Positions 36,605-45,768 of a stretch of 64,000 nt of DNA are shown piece by piece. This stretch comes from Paenibacillus endoradicis (GTDB taxonomy: Bacteria; Bacillota; Bacilli; Paenibacillales; Paenibacillaceae), in contig NZ_JANQBB010000001.1 in the NCBI RefSeq assembly GCF_024721975.1, forward strand, positions 1,178,001 through 1,242,000, read 5' to 3'. The notes under the pieces are model-generated. The model saw nothing but the letters and a program-made list of their open reading frames with translations. It did not search any database and was not told the DNA's origin. Numbering within the stretch: the stretch's first letter is position 1; each line of letters starts with the position of its first letter. A program made the position numbers and the translations under genes.

Positions 36605-36648
36605 ACACCTTGCTTTGTTATCAAAGCCTGCTTTTTGAACGACCTCTT
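36605..36648 (-). repeat. Dispersed repeat, end fragment (copy G)
   Basis: The + strand sequence GTTATCAAAGCCTGCTTTTTGAACGACCTCTT is split by no gene and matches the right end of the family; its outer flank lies eight bases after the stop codon of the 105-residue protein gene. The left half is not recognisable. Confidence 0.65.
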
Positions 36649-36656
36649 ACACAATC

Positions 36657-36974
36657 CTATTTTCTTACAACTTTTTCAATCAATCCTTGTATCTCATCTG
36701 ATTCAATATAGTTGCGTACTTGCTCTTTTTCTGCGAAAGTCAGTTGATATTCACAATCACAACCAACATCTTGTGGAACCATTTGAGCAATAATGCCTTC
36801 ATGAGAACAGATGACAAGAATATTAAAATCAATAAGATCTGTGGGAAGCGGCGCTCCCTCTAATACTACTGGAACGAGATTAATATCAACCCACTGCTGA
36901 TCTCTTTTCTCAATATGTATATCAAAGCTAATAAATTTCAACTCTTCTATCTGATCTAGTCCGTACTTAATCAC
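36657..36974 (-). CDS. Hypothetical protein, 105 aa
   Basis: The start is a GTG at 36972-36974 with AAGGAG eight bases upstream. The protein is acidic and soluble: an N-terminal beta-rich part (LKFISFDIHIEKRDQQWVDINLVPVV) and a C-terminal helical part (TFAEKEQVRNYIESDEIQGLIEKV), with a CDCEYQ cysteine pair in between. I recognise no family. A repeat fragment lies right after its stop codon. It is upstream of the glucosaminidase-like gene on the same strand, separated by about 125 bases. Confidence 0.6.
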   Translation of the reverse strand: MIKYGLDQIEELKFISFDIHIEKRDQQWVDINLVPVVLEGAPLPTDLIDFNILVICSHEGIIAQMVPQDVGCDCEYQLTFAEKEQVRNYIESDEIQGLIEKVVRK

Positions 36975-37146
36975 GTAATAATCTCCTTATTGAACACAAT
37001 ATAATCATATTTTATCATAAATAAGCTCTGTATGGACAAGTACTTCGCGATCACACAACATATTAATCTGATCTTGCATTTCGTAAGAGTCAGACATTCT
37101 CTTTATTGTATTGGACCATTTGAACCAATACCTCGTGAACTACACA

Positions 37147-37179
37147 AAAAAAAGCGAGGAAAAGTCATCCCTCGCTTTG
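37147..37179 (-). terminator. Intrinsic terminator of the FecCD-type operon
   Basis: AAAGCGAGG and CCTCGCTTT pair perfectly, and eight T residues follow on the leftward strand, about 80 bases after the stop at 37256. Confidence 0.88.
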
Positions 37180-37184
37180 CAATC

Positions 37185-37264
37185 ATCATTTAAAATCATT
37201 TAACATCATTTAACATCATTTAATGTCATTAAACATTATTAAACATCTCTGAACATTATTCAAA
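37185..37264. repeat. Ten-base tandem repeat
   Basis: Eight degenerate units of about ten bases (type ATCATTTAAC; two units identical, others with one to four changes) run from the terminator side into the last codons of the binding-protein gene. The period is close to one helical turn. Confidence 0.8.
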
Positions 37265-38245
37265 TAATTCAGGATAAAATCCCTTAGCTAACGTCTCAAC
37301 TGTATACGCCATTCTGTCTCCGGGTAACACACTCTCCAAAGAGATCGTTACAAATCTCTTTTCTTTGACAGCATCTAATTGTGAAAGGACAGGATCGCTA
37401 TGAATTTCGAGCAATTTCTGTTCAAGCGCAGGCACATCATAATCATGAATTAATATAACATCTGGCTGTCTTGCCAATATTTCTTCATAACTTACTGTAG
37501 ACCATTGCTTATCAGTAATATCATCAAAAATGTTTTTACCACCAGCAAGTTCAATTAATAACGTCTCGAAATTTGTACCTGTAGCAGTAAACACACCATT
37601 ACCACCACTATCGTATACTAGAACTTTAACTGGCTCTTGGTCGGCAACGACTTCGTTAACTTGCAACATTCTTGCTTCTTGATCTTTAATAAACGCTTCT
37701 GCAGCATCCTCAATTTCGAATATTTTTCCGATATCTCGAATTTCTTGATACATTTGATCAAGTGTAGTCGCACTATTCACATATGTGGTCATACCATACT
37801 CTTCAAGTTCACTAATATCAACCGCTTCTTCACCAAATTCCCAGTCAATACCATACACAAAGTCGGCTCCACTTGTAAGCACTGCTTCTCTAGTAGCAGG
37901 ACCATACGTTAGTTCTGGGATTTCAGCATACTGCTCTTCATATGCAGGTAGCGCCCCTCTACTATGATTGTCCAGGCTGTTACCAATAATATATTGAGAT
38001 AAGCCTAGAGCTATAAACAATTCTGTCGTATTAGGTCCTAGCGTTAGTACTTTTGTAGGTCTTTGAGTAATTGTTAATTCTCTCCCGTAATTATCAATGG
38101 TGAATGGCGTATACTTATCTTGTACGTCAGCGGTCTCATTTACATTTGAACCATTATTAACTTCCGACTTATTCCCTGTGCAACCTACCAATGTTCCAAC
38201 TATAACGATAGAACTTAACATTAATGCAATACTTCTAAGCCTCAT
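37256..38245 (-). CDS. FecB/BtuF-type ABC substrate-binding lipoprotein
   Basis: The 329-residue protein has a lipoprotein signal (LVGC, Cys22) and the two-lobe periplasmic-binding fold of metal-chelate importers: RPTKVLTLGPNTTELFIALGL at the front, then the long connecting helix (TLDQMYQEIRDIGKIFEIEDAAEAF). It binds an iron-siderophore, cobalamin or another metal chelate. The divergent nikR gene suggests nickel. It is the last gene of a three-gene importer operon. Its stop codon lies within a ten-base tandem repeat. Confidence 0.9.
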   Translation of the reverse strand: MRLRSIALMLSSIVIVGTLVGCTGNKSEVNNGSNVNETADVQDKYTPFTIDNYGRELTITQRPTKVLTLGPNTTELFIALGLSQYIIGNSLDNHSRGALPAYEEQYAEIPELTYGPATREAVLTSGADFVYGIDWEFGEEAVDISELEEYGMTTYVNSATTLDQMYQEIRDIGKIFEIEDAAEAFIKDQEARMLQVNEVVADQEPVKVLVYDSGGNGVFTATGTNFETLLIELAGGKNIFDDITDKQWSTVSYEEILARQPDVILIHDYDVPALEQKLLEIHSDPVLSQLDAVKEKRFVTISLESVLPGDRMAYTVETLAKGFYPELFE

Positions 38246-38263
38246 TCTCTTATCCCCTTTTCT

Positions 38264-39034
38264 CTATATACTTGCTGGCAAATATGTGATGTTAACTTTT
38301 TGGGTTAACGGATGAACGATAATATGGGTTCGAATGCCAAATACTTCACCTAATAGTTCGGTAGTTAACACTTCTTCTGGAGTTCCTGAAGTGAAGATCT
38401 CTCCATCTTTCATTACATAGATACGATCACAATACAGCGCTGCAAGATTTAAATCATGTATCGCAGAAACCACTGTTAACTTCAATCCTTTAATAAGGTC
38501 GAACATTTGCAATTGATATTGGATATCCAAATGATTCGTTGGCTCATCTAACATAAGAAAATTAGTTTGTTGCGCAAGAACTCGTGCAATAATAACACGT
38601 TGTTTCTCGCCACCGGATAAATTCAGATAATTAGTCTTTGCTAGATGACTAAGACCAACATTATGTAAAGCTTCCTCTACAATTTTTTGGTCTTCTTTCG
38701 TATCTACATCAAATAGTTTCTTATAAGGGCTTCTACCCATAGCAACAATTTCATCAACATTGAAGTCAAACGGTATCGCATGCTCTTGTCCGACTACACC
38801 AATTTTTTGTGCTATTTTTTTTGCGTTTAACATTTTATAATCGTCACCATCAAGTAATATCGTCCCTGTATCCGGCTTCAAAGCTCGATATAAATTTTTC
38901 AAAAGTGTCGATTTACCACTCCCATTGGGTCCAACGATTCCAACAAATTCGCCTTCAGCGACATGAATAGAAATATTATCTATAATAGCCTGATCACTGT
39001 AACTATAGCTTAATTGCTCAACCTGTAGTCTCAT
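38264..39034 (-). CDS. FecE/BtuD-type ABC ATP-binding protein
   Basis: The 256-residue ATPase has Walker A GPNGSGKST, signature LSGGEKQRVI, Walker B FLMLDEPTNHLD and switch region AIHDLNLAALYCD, all typical of metal-chelate importers. EFFGIRTHI-type C-terminal residues follow. It lies 18 bases before the binding-protein gene and about 70 bases after the permease gene. Confidence 0.93.
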   Translation of the reverse strand: MRLQVEQLSYSYSDQAIIDNISIHVAEGEFVGIVGPNGSGKSTLLKNLYRALKPDTGTILLDGDDYKMLNAKKIAQKIGVVGQEHAIPFDFNVDEIVAMGRSPYKKLFDVDTKEDQKIVEEALHNVGLSHLAKTNYLNLSGGEKQRVIIARVLAQQTNFLMLDEPTNHLDIQYQLQMFDLIKGLKLTVVSAIHDLNLAALYCDRIYVMKDGEIFTSGTPEEVLTTELLGEVFGIRTHIIVHPLTQKVNITYLPASI

Positions 39035-39105
39035 TTCATCCTCCTACAAACTCAATTCGTCAACGGATAGACACACTATAATCATTTACGACTCAAAAAC
39101 ATATT

Positions 39106-40185
39106 CTACGCTTTTGAATTTTTCTTTAATAACCAAATAAAGAATGGACCGCCGATTAGCGCAGTTAATATACCTAGAGGTAATTCACCAGGTGCAATGA
39201 CGATTCTAGCAACAACATCTGTCCACACAACTAATATCCCACCAATAAACGCACTTATTGGTAGCACTTTTCTGTGATCTGAACCAACTAGTAACCGTGC
39301 AATATGCGGCACCATTAATCCGACAAACCCGATTGATCCACTAACTGCTATCGTCGTACCTGCTAATAGTGATGCCACCAATATTAATACCTTTTGCATT
39401 ACACGCACATCATATCCTAAAGTACCCGCAGTTTCGTCTCCAAGTAATAACGCATTTAACGAACGATAGTTAATCATTAGAATAACGACACATACCAACA
39501 TCGTTACAAATGGTAAAGTTAAATAGCCCCAACGTGCTCCTGCCAAGCTACCAGACAACCAAAACGTTGCATTATGTATACCAAGTGCATTAGGTGCACT
39601 AAGCGTAATGACATTTTTTATAGCATCCATAATCATCGCAAGTGCAACGCCCGAAAGTAATAGTTGAGTAATGTTAATTCTCCCTTTTACTCTAGAAATC
39701 GTATATACTATAATAATCGTTATGGCTGAACCAAGGAATGCACTGATCGGTAGAGCATAACTACCTAAAAATGCGAATACACCAAAAAGCATGCCAAGTG
39801 TTGCTGTTGCAGAAGCGCCTGAGGATACTCCCAATATAAAGGGATCTGCCAAATGATTTCGCACTAAAGCTTGCATTGCTACACCCGTAACGGCAAGTGA
39901 GGCACCTACAATCATCCCTAGCAGAACGCGTGGAAAACGCAATCCCCAAACGATGTTGTGCTCTAGTAATGTCCAGTTATCTGGAATAAAGTCTGTAAGA
40001 TATGGCACTTTATTCATAAGAATGAGAAATACCGTTTTTGGGGCAACAGAGACCGGACCGATTCCAATTGCCAAAAATATTGATGCAAAAGCTACAATTA
40101 TTAATATAATTATAATTAACCTAACATTTACAGTTTTTTTCTGTGCTCTAATACTACGATTTGAAGTAAGCTGACTTTCCGTCAT
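39106..40185 (-). CDS. FecCD/BtuC-type ABC permease
   Basis: The 359-residue protein has about ten membrane helices and the FecCD hallmarks: RFPRVLLGMIVGASLAVTGVAMQALVRNHLADPFILGVSSGA and GSIGFVGLMVPHIARLLVGSDHR. Two copies would form the import channel. AAAGGA lies before the ATG. Its start codon is only 57 bases from that of nikR on the other strand, so the two promoters overlap. Confidence 0.93.
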   Translation of the reverse strand: MTESQLTSNRSIRAQKKTVNVRLIIIILIIVAFASIFLAIGIGPVSVAPKTVFLILMNKVPYLTDFIPDNWTLLEHNIVWGLRFPRVLLGMIVGASLAVTGVAMQALVRNHLADPFILGVSSGASATATLGMLFGVFAFLGSYALPISAFLGSAITIIIVYTISRVKGRINITQLLLSGVALAMIMDAIKNVITLSAPNALGIHNATFWLSGSLAGARWGYLTLPFVTMLVCVVILMINYRSLNALLLGDETAGTLGYDVRVMQKVLILVASLLAGTTIAVSGSIGFVGLMVPHIARLLVGSDHRKVLPISAFIGGILVVWTDVVARIVIAPGELPLGILTALIGGPFFIWLLKKNSKA

Positions 40186-40242
40186 TATGTAATTCCTTTC
40201 ATTTTGCTTGATCTACTTAATTATTTAGAAAGAGGTAATCCT

Positions 40243-40656
40243 ATGGACAACAACAAATTAACTCGTTTCGGTGTTTCAATGGATGAGAAATTGCTTCAAA
40301 AATTCGATGTACTTGTCGAACAGAGAAGTTATCAAAATCGTTCAGAAGCGATTCGTGATCTTGTTAGAGAAGCAATCCTGCAACAAACTTATTCTGATAA
40401 TAGTGAATACGTAGCAGGAACAATACTATTATTTTATGCTCATCATCAGAATGGATTAGTCAATGAGATGATGAGTATTCAACATGACTACCATGATCAA
40501 ATCTTAACGACAACTCATCTTCATATCGATCATAATAATTGTTTAGAAGTTATCGTTGTCAAGGGGTTAGCACATCAATTAAAGCAATTAAGCGATCAAT
40601 TAATTGCCCTAAAGGGTGTTTTTTACGGAAAGTTAACCGTGTCACCATTAAGTTAA
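40243..40656 (+). CDS. nikR: Nickel-responsive regulator NikR
   Basis: The 137-residue protein has an N-terminal ribbon-helix-helix DNA-binding domain (TRFGVSMDEKLLQKFD...NRSEAIRDLVRE) and a C-terminal ACT-like metal domain. The nickel ligands are His81, His92, His94 and Cys100, with the same 11-2-6 spacing as E. coli NikR His76, His87, His89 and Cys95. The ATG at 40243 has AGAGG seven bases upstream; a longer frame from 40204 overlaps the promoter. It is divergent from a FecCD-type importer, which it probably represses when nickel is plentiful. I could not find a convincing palindromic operator in the 57-base gap. Confidence 0.93.
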   Translation: MDNNKLTRFGVSMDEKLLQKFDVLVEQRSYQNRSEAIRDLVREAILQQTYSDNSEYVAGTILLFYAHHQNGLVNEMMSIQHDYHDQILTTTHLHIDHNNCLEVIVVKGLAHQLKQLSDQLIALKGVFYGKLTVSPLS

Positions 40657-40781
40657 TTCGTGTTACTGCCATGTAGATTTTATCATATCATTATGTAAAT
40701 TACTACTGAAATCTCATGTACTTACTATCTAATGTATAATTATATAACCCTACATAATCGTTAATAAGTATTGTCATCATT

Positions 40782-40824
40782 TCAAAAACGACCCGTAATA
40801 TCCTAAAGGATATTACGGGTCGTT
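40782..40824. terminator. Terminator between nikR and gltD
   Basis: AACGACCCGTAATATCC and its complement form a perfect 17-base-pair stem with a four-base loop; five T follow on the leftward strand and a weaker TTCTT on the other. Confidence 0.85.
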
Positions 40825-40840
40825 CTTAGATATACCCACA

Positions 40841-40881
40841 CAAAAAAACAGTAAAGAGTTATTGCACTAACTCTTTACTGT
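40841..40881 (-). terminator. Intrinsic terminator of gltD
   Basis: ACAGTAAAGAGTT and AACTCTTTACTGT pair perfectly and are followed by seven T on the leftward strand. Confidence 0.88.
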
Positions 40882-40906
40882 TGTATATTGATATTTTTAA
40901 GTGCAA

Positions 40907-40985
40907 GTTCAAAAAGCAGGCATTCATCTTCGATGCCGAAATATAATTCCTGTAATACTTCGTTATCAAAGTCTACTTTTTGTAC
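40907..40985. repeat. Dispersed repeat, short copy F (79 bp)
   Basis: The ends GTTCAAAAAGCAGGC and GTCTACTTTTTGTAC pair at most positions. The CGTTATCAAAGTCTACTTTTTG part is nearly identical to copy A. The CTTCCTCTT flank overlaps the gltD stop codon at 40993, so the copy is transcribed in the gltD 3' UTR, before its terminator. Confidence 0.78.
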
Positions 40986-40992
40986 TTCCTCT

Positions 40993-42480
40993 TTAAGGTA
41001 GCATTGAACTTCCCATTAGGTATTTATCTACTTCTTTGGCAACTTGACGACCTTCGTTAATCGCCCAAACGACAAGACTTTGTCCACGACGAACATCTCC
41101 TGCAGCAAATACTTTATCGATATTCGTTCTGTAATCACCATAACGAGCTTTGATATTAGAACGACTGTCTGTTGCAAGTGTTAACTCATCAATGATTGTC
41201 GCTTCAGGACCTTCAAAACCAATCGCTATTAGCGCAATATCTACTGGCCATACTTGCTCTGTTCCTTCAAGTTCTTTGTATATTTTTTTACCTGTCTCAT
41301 CGATATAGCGCTCTATTTTTACAGTGTGAAGTTCTTTCAAGTTACCTTGCTCGTCTCCAACGAATTTTTTCGTAAGAACAGAGAATTGACGCGGATCTTC
41401 ACCGAATCTAGCTTTTGCTTCCTCGTGTGCATAATCTAACGTATACACATTAGGGAATTGTGGCCAAGGGTTTTTCGAAGCATCACGTTGTTGTGGTGCT
41501 TTCGCTACAGTACCAAATTGGACAATAGATTCACAACCATGTCGAAGTGCAGTAGCTACACAGTCGGTACCTGTGTCACCGCCACCAATAACAACAACAT
41601 TTTTTCCTTTAGCAGAAATATAGTTACCATCTTCTAGATTAGAATCTAGATAACTTTTGATTGTGCTATTCAAATATTCCATTGCAGGGTAAATCCCTTT
41701 AAGCTCAGACCCTTCAATTGTTACGCTTCTTGCTTTTGTAGCACCTAGTGCAAGAACAACCGCATCAAATTGATTCAAAAGCTCAGCAGCAGGAATGTCT
41801 TTACCAATTTCTGTGTTCGTAACGAAATGAATACCCTCGTCTTTCAATATAGTAACACGTCGATCTACAACATGTTTTTCAAGTTTCATAGTTGGGATAC
41901 CATATGTTAATAAACCACCAATACGATCATCACGTTCGAATACAGTTACCGTGTGGCCAGCTTTATTCAATTGAGCTGCAGTAGCTAATCCAGCAGGACC
42001 AGAACCAACAACTGCTACCTTCTTACCAGTACGGACTTTAGGCGGTTGTGCAACAACCCAGCCTTCCTCGAAACCACGTTCAATAATCGCTTCTTCAATG
42101 GTCTTAATAGTTACTGCATCGCCGATCAAACCAACTGTACAAGAGCCTTCACAAGGAGCAGGACATACACGTCCAGTAAATTCCGGGAAGTTATTCGTTT
42201 TGTGTAAACGGTTCAAAGCTTCTTTCCACTGACCACGATATACAAGGTTGTTCCATTCCGGAATTAAGTTGTTAACCGGGCATCCAGATACGGTATTACC
42301 AATCTCTATTCCTGTATGACAATATGGTGTACCGCAATCCATGCAGCGAGCACCTTGCGTTTGTAGTTGTTGTTCTGGCATATGTTTATGAAACTCTTTC
42401 CAGTCATTCACACGTTTCAGTGGATCACGATCTGTAGGCACTTCTCTTTGATAGTCCAAAAATCCAGTTGGCATTGACAT
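40993..42480 (-). CDS. gltD: Glutamate synthase small subunit (GltD)
   Basis: The protein (495 residues from the ATG at 42480, with GGGGGA upstream) has the N-terminal iron-sulfur motifs ARCMDCGTPYC and CPAPCEGSC, an FAD site (VGSGPAGLATAAQL) and an NADPH site (VVIGGGDTGTDCVATA). With the large subunit GltB it makes glutamate from 2-oxoglutarate and glutamine. gltB is not in the window, so this subunit is encoded separately or serves another partner. An in-frame start at 42540 lacks a ribosome site. The stop codon overlaps the flank of repeat copy F. Confidence 0.92.
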   Translation of the reverse strand: MSMPTGFLDYQREVPTDRDPLKRVNDWKEFHKHMPEQQLQTQGARCMDCGTPYCHTGIEIGNTVSGCPVNNLIPEWNNLVYRGQWKEALNRLHKTNNFPEFTGRVCPAPCEGSCTVGLIGDAVTIKTIEEAIIERGFEEGWVVAQPPKVRTGKKVAVVGSGPAGLATAAQLNKAGHTVTVFERDDRIGGLLTYGIPTMKLEKHVVDRRVTILKDEGIHFVTNTEIGKDIPAAELLNQFDAVVLALGATKARSVTIEGSELKGIYPAMEYLNSTIKSYLDSNLEDGNYISAKGKNVVVIGGGDTGTDCVATALRHGCESIVQFGTVAKAPQQRDASKNPWPQFPNVYTLDYAHEEAKARFGEDPRQFSVLTKKFVGDEQGNLKELHTVKIERYIDETGKKIYKELEGTEQVWPVDIALIAIGFEGPEATIIDELTLATDSRSNIKARYGDYRTNIDKVFAAGDVRRGQSLVVWAINEGRQVAKEVDKYLMGSSMLP

Positions 42481-42641
42481 GATAGCGTTCCCCCAATATC
42501 CCAAAGCCCTTACCTTTACAACGATAATTAGTTTAGGCATGGATATATTTATTAATCCTCTAGTGAGGTAGTGTATATTAATTCGTTACACTAATGCTAT
42601 CATTTTTAGCTTGTTTTTCGTAATGGACTATCACCATAATC

Positions 42642-42700
42642 ATTTGCACTATTTGTATGAATTTACATAAACAAAGAACTAACCTTTATTTGCACTATTT
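42642..42700. promoter_or_regulatory. Thirteen-base direct repeat upstream of gltD
   Basis: ATTTGCACTATTT occurs at 42642-42654 and again at 42688-42700, 46 bases apart, between folA and gltD. The second copy covers the folA stop codon. It could be a pair of regulator sites; no known box matches. Confidence 0.35.
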
Positions 42701-43183
42701 CACACGATTATAAGTGTAAATTGTAAAATCATAGTCGTTTTTCTCATCTTTCAGTACAGTTTCGGTATGAATCAGTTCAAATTCGTTCTCATCAAAGCAT
42801 GGGAAAAATGCATCTGCATTTGTAATTTCTACATCAACTTTAGTAATATACATCGTATCTATATATGGCATAAAGAGTTTATAAATTTCTGCTCCTCCAG
42901 TAATCATCAATTCTTCATTCCCGTATTTTTCAATCGTTTCTTCTACAGAGTGAACAATCTCACAACCTTCAATGACAAGCCCCTGCTGTCTTGATAGTAC
43001 AATATTTGTACGATTGGGCAGCGGCTTGCCCAAAGATTCAAACGTTTTACGACCCATTAACACTGGTTTATGTAAAGTTGTTCTCTTAAAATGAGCAAGT
43101 TCTGCTGGTAAATGCCATAACATTTTATTATTTAACCCAATTGCATTATTCTGACTTGTAGCAACAATTAAACTTAAAGACAT
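42695..43183 (-). CDS. folA: Dihydrofolate reductase
   Basis: The 162-residue enzyme has the DHFR core: MSLSLIVATSQNNAIGLNNKMLWHLPAELAHFK with the catalytic acid region, KPVLMGRKTFESLG, and ELMITGGAEIYKLF. It reduces dihydrofolate to tetrahydrofolate with NADPH. It lies about 215 bases after thyA, whose reaction consumes methylene-tetrahydrofolate and yields dihydrofolate. A terminator separates the two genes, so folA needs its own promoter or read-through. Confidence 0.94.
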   Translation of the reverse strand: MSLSLIVATSQNNAIGLNNKMLWHLPAELAHFKRTTLHKPVLMGRKTFESLGKPLPNRTNIVLSRQQGLVIEGCEIVHSVEETIEKYGNEELMITGGAEIYKLFMPYIDTMYITKVDVEITNADAFFPCFDENEFELIHTETVLKDEKNDYDFTIYTYNRVK

Positions 43184-43297
43184 ATTATTCTCTCCTCATG
43201 TATCAGCTATTTCTTATATATTATACGACATCTGATGGAACTCTGCCTATTATGCATCTACAGTGATCACAATCGTATTACGGAATGGTTTCTATTC

Positions 43298-43348
43298 AAA
43301 AAACCATCATTAATCGCTACGTATGACCCGTCGCATAATGATGGCTTT
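43298..43348 (-). terminator. Intrinsic terminator after thyA
   Basis: Read leftward, AAAGCCATCATT and AATGATGGTTTT pair with one mismatch, and a run of six T follows. Confidence 0.8.
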
Positions 43349-43398
43349 CTATAGTTGTATATATTTCTCTAATTAATCTTAAATAAGCTTTAGTTCCA

Positions 43399-44355
43399 CT
43401 ACACCGCTACAGGTGCTTTAATTGTAGGGTGTGGATCGTAACCGACAACTTGCATATCGGATAATTCAAAATCAAAGATTGACTGTTTGTCTTTATTCAA
43501 TTGCAAAGTTGGTAAAGCTCTTGGTTCACGAGAAAGTTGAGTCTCGATTTGATCCAGATGATTCACATAGATATGAGCATCACCTAATGTATGAATAAAG
43601 TCACCCACCTCAAGACCACATTCATGGGCAATTAGATGAGTTAGAAGCGCATAGCTAGCGATATTGAACGGAATTCCTAGGAAAATATCAGCACTACGCT
43701 GATATAATTGACAACTTAACTTACCATTTGATACATAGAATTGAAACATCGTATGACAAGGTGGCAAAGCCATTGTTGGAACATCTTCAGGATTCCAAGC
43801 AGAAATAATTAATCTTCTAGAATCGGGGTTTGTTTTGATCGTTGCAATAATGTCGGATAACTGATCAATCACATCACCTAGTGTAGTTTTCCACTCACGC
43901 CATTGCTTACCATATACATTTCCAAGATCGCCGTATTTCTCAGCAAACTGATCATCTTCTAGTACTTGTTGTTTGAAATAAGTTAACTGTTCCTCGTATT
44001 GTGCCGCAAACTGCTCGTCCGCTAGCGCACGATGGGCAAAGTTGGTCATATCAGGTCCAGTATACTCATCGGATTCAATCCAACGTTTGAACGCCCATTC
44101 ATTCCATATATTATTGTTATTTTCTAATAAATAACGAATATTGCTATCACCTTTAATAAACCATAGTAGTTCACTCGCAACAAGCTTGAAAGGAACGCGC
44201 TTCGTCGTTAGCAATGGAAAGCCTTCACTTAATGGGAATCTCATCTGATAACCAAATAAAGATATCGTTCCAGTGCCCGTACGATCTTCTTTCTTCTCGC
44301 CCTTTTCTAATACATCTTTTAATAGCTGCAAATAAGCTTGCTCGCTAGATACCAT
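43399..44355 (-). CDS. thyA: Thymidylate synthase ThyA
   Basis: The 318-residue enzyme makes dTMP from dUMP. The catalytic cysteine is in [14 protein letters not shown]. Other conserved parts are [18 protein letters not shown], the [23 protein letters not shown] block and the [20 protein letters not shown] segment. It carries the approximately 50-residue insertion (around [20 protein letters not shown]) of the longer lactobacillus/Paenibacillus-type ThyA. The ATG at 44355 has AGGAG eight bases upstream; a GTG three codons earlier sits too close to that site. Confidence 0.94.
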   Translation of the reverse strand: MVSSEQAYLQLLKDVLEKGEKKEDRTGTGTISLFGYQMRFPLSEGFPLLTTKRVPFKLVASELLWFIKGDSNIRYLLENNNNIWNEWAFKRWIESDEYTGPDMTNFAHRALADEQFAAQYEEQLTYFKQQVLEDDQFAEKYGDLGNVYGKQWREWKTTLGDVIDQLSDIIATIKTNPDSRRLIISAWNPEDVPTMALPPCHTMFQFYVSNGKLSCQLYQRSADIFLGIPFNIASYALLTHLIAHECGLEVGDFIHTLGDAHIYVNHLDQIETQLSREPRALPTLQLNKDKQSIFDFELSDMQVVGYDPHPTIKAPVAV

Positions 44356-44491
44356 TCCACTCACTCCTAAAACTTTTCATTAACTTACATAATAACTTCA
44401 TAGAAATGATAAGTCACATTATAAGCATTCGCCAAACTTTTTATTAACCTCTGAATCTTATTTCATTTCAATGAAAAGACGTATTCTTATT

Positions 44492-44521
44492 ATTATAACA
44501 TTATAGGAATACCATCCTCAA
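44492..44521 (-). promoter_or_regulatory. Candidate thyA promoter
   Basis: Read leftward, TTGAGG (44516-44521) and TATAAT (44492-44497) are separated by 18 bases. Confidence 0.55.
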
Positions 44522-44659
44522 ACTAAATTTGTTATTCATGTGTAATTTCATTATCCTTATTTTCACGTATCAGAAACTTATAATAGATAGCTTTTTTTCT
44601 TTAGTATACAGTTACCCTTTAAGTTTACAAATGTACATATATGAATGTTATAACAGTAT

Positions 44660-44689
44660 AAAAAGAGCCGGCATATTATATGCCAACTC
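44660..44689 (-). terminator. Intrinsic terminator of the encapsulin-cysteine operon
   Basis: Read leftward, GAGTTGGCATAT and ATATGCCGGCTC pair over about 12 positions including G-U pairs, then five T follow. It lies about 110 bases after the cysE stop. Confidence 0.75.
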
Positions 44690-44800
44690 AAGTGTTCGTT
44701 TTTTTCCATATACTACTAATTTATTTATCCATTTTTACTTCAGAAATTATATAGCGTCCATATATGCTAACAACTTTCCAATTGAATTATTGACATTATT

Positions 44801-45748
44801 CTATATAACCCAATCAAAAATAAGCTCCTGTTTAAATTCCTGTGGTGCACGGCCTCGTATAATAAGCTCAGGATTTTTCACTGTAACTCTTGCTCCCTCA
44901 GGTACTGATTTGGAAATAAAAACATTACTTCCAATGACAACACCCTTCTCTATTACCGTATCCCCACCTAATATAGAAGCGCCAGAGTAAACTGTAACAT
45001 CATCTTGTAAGGTTGGATGTCGCTTCACACCATGTAAAGCTTGCCCGCCTCTTGTAGATAACGCTCCCAAAGTAACGCCGTGATAAATTTTCACACGATT
45101 TCCGATAACTGTTGTTTCTCCAATGACAACACCAGTTCCATGATCGATAAAAAAGGAATGTCCAATTTGAGCCGCAGCATGAATGTCTATTCCTGTTACA
45201 CTATGTGCATACTCTACCATCATTCTAGGAATTAATGGTACAGCTAATTTATGTAGTTCATGCGCCATACGATATATACCAACAGCAAATAAACCAGGAT
45301 AAGAAAAAATAATCTCGCTTGTATTGCTAGCCGAAGGATCTCCCTCAAAGGTTGCTTGGATATCTGTAGTCATAATTTGCCTAATCTGAGGAACTCGACT
45401 TAAAAATTGTGTAATGATATGCTCTGTCTTATCTGCAATGGAATCAAGTAGCGCAGGATCGTCATGTCCATTCGCAAAACGGAGTACTTTACTTATCTGA
45501 TCATATAGTTTCTCATGCATCTGAATGAGCAAATCACCGATATGATATTCTAACGTAGTATCCTGAATATTTTGCCGGCCAAAATAACCAGGAAATAGTA
45601 GTTCTCTCATTAACCCAATAACTTCAATAATTCGGTTACGATTGGGCAGCAACGAGGGATCAATTGCTGCATTAATGGGATGATCACGATAGCTCGCTGC
45701 AATATTGGCTACTAATTGATTAATATTACTGTGAAAACCGCCATTCAA
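44801..45748 (-). CDS. cysE: Serine O-acetyltransferase (CysE/EpsC type)
   Basis: The 315-residue protein has an N-terminal helical SATase domain (SYRDHPINAAIDPSLLPNRNRII...) and a C-terminal left-handed beta-helix of hexapeptide repeats (GIDIHAAAQIGHSFFIDHGTGVVIGETTVIGNRVKIYHGVTLGA). The catalytic His-Asp pair lies in FFIDHGTGVVIG. It acetylates serine with acetyl-CoA to make O-acetylserine, the acceptor for CysM. The start is a TTG at 45748 with GGGGG seven bases upstream. It is the last gene of the operon, 20 bases after the cysteine desulfurase gene. Serine acetyltransferases commonly accompany Family 2A encapsulins. Confidence 0.93.
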   Translation of the reverse strand: MNGGFHSNINQLVANIAASYRDHPINAAIDPSLLPNRNRIIEVIGLMRELLFPGYFGRQNIQDTTLEYHIGDLLIQMHEKLYDQISKVLRFANGHDDPALLDSIADKTEHIITQFLSRVPQIRQIMTTDIQATFEGDPSASNTSEIIFSYPGLFAVGIYRMAHELHKLAVPLIPRMMVEYAHSVTGIDIHAAAQIGHSFFIDHGTGVVIGETTVIGNRVKIYHGVTLGALSTRGGQALHGVKRHPTLQDDVTVYSGASILGGDTVIEKGVVIGSNVFISKSVPEGARVTVKNPELIIRGRAPQEFKQELIFDWVI

Positions 45749-45768
45749 TTGAATTCCCCCTTATTGAT

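Larger units (their letters stand above)
40657..40992. other. Intergenic region between convergent nikR and gltD
   Basis: This 336-base gap holds, from left to right, an AT-rich nikR tail, two terminators (40782-40824 and 40841-40881) and repeat copy F (40907-40985), which abuts the gltD stop codon. No gene was seen. Confidence 0.7.
44356..44800. other. Intergenic region between cysE and thyA
   Basis: This 445-base AT-rich gap holds the cysE terminator (44660-44689) and a thyA promoter (44492-44521). A rightward frame from 44529 reads through the terminator and into cysE antisense; it has no ribosome site and is not called. Confidence 0.6.

Noticed and set aside
44529..44990. Rightward 153-residue frame between thyA and cysE
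   Set aside because: It reads through the operon terminator and antisense into cysE, and no ribosome site precedes it.
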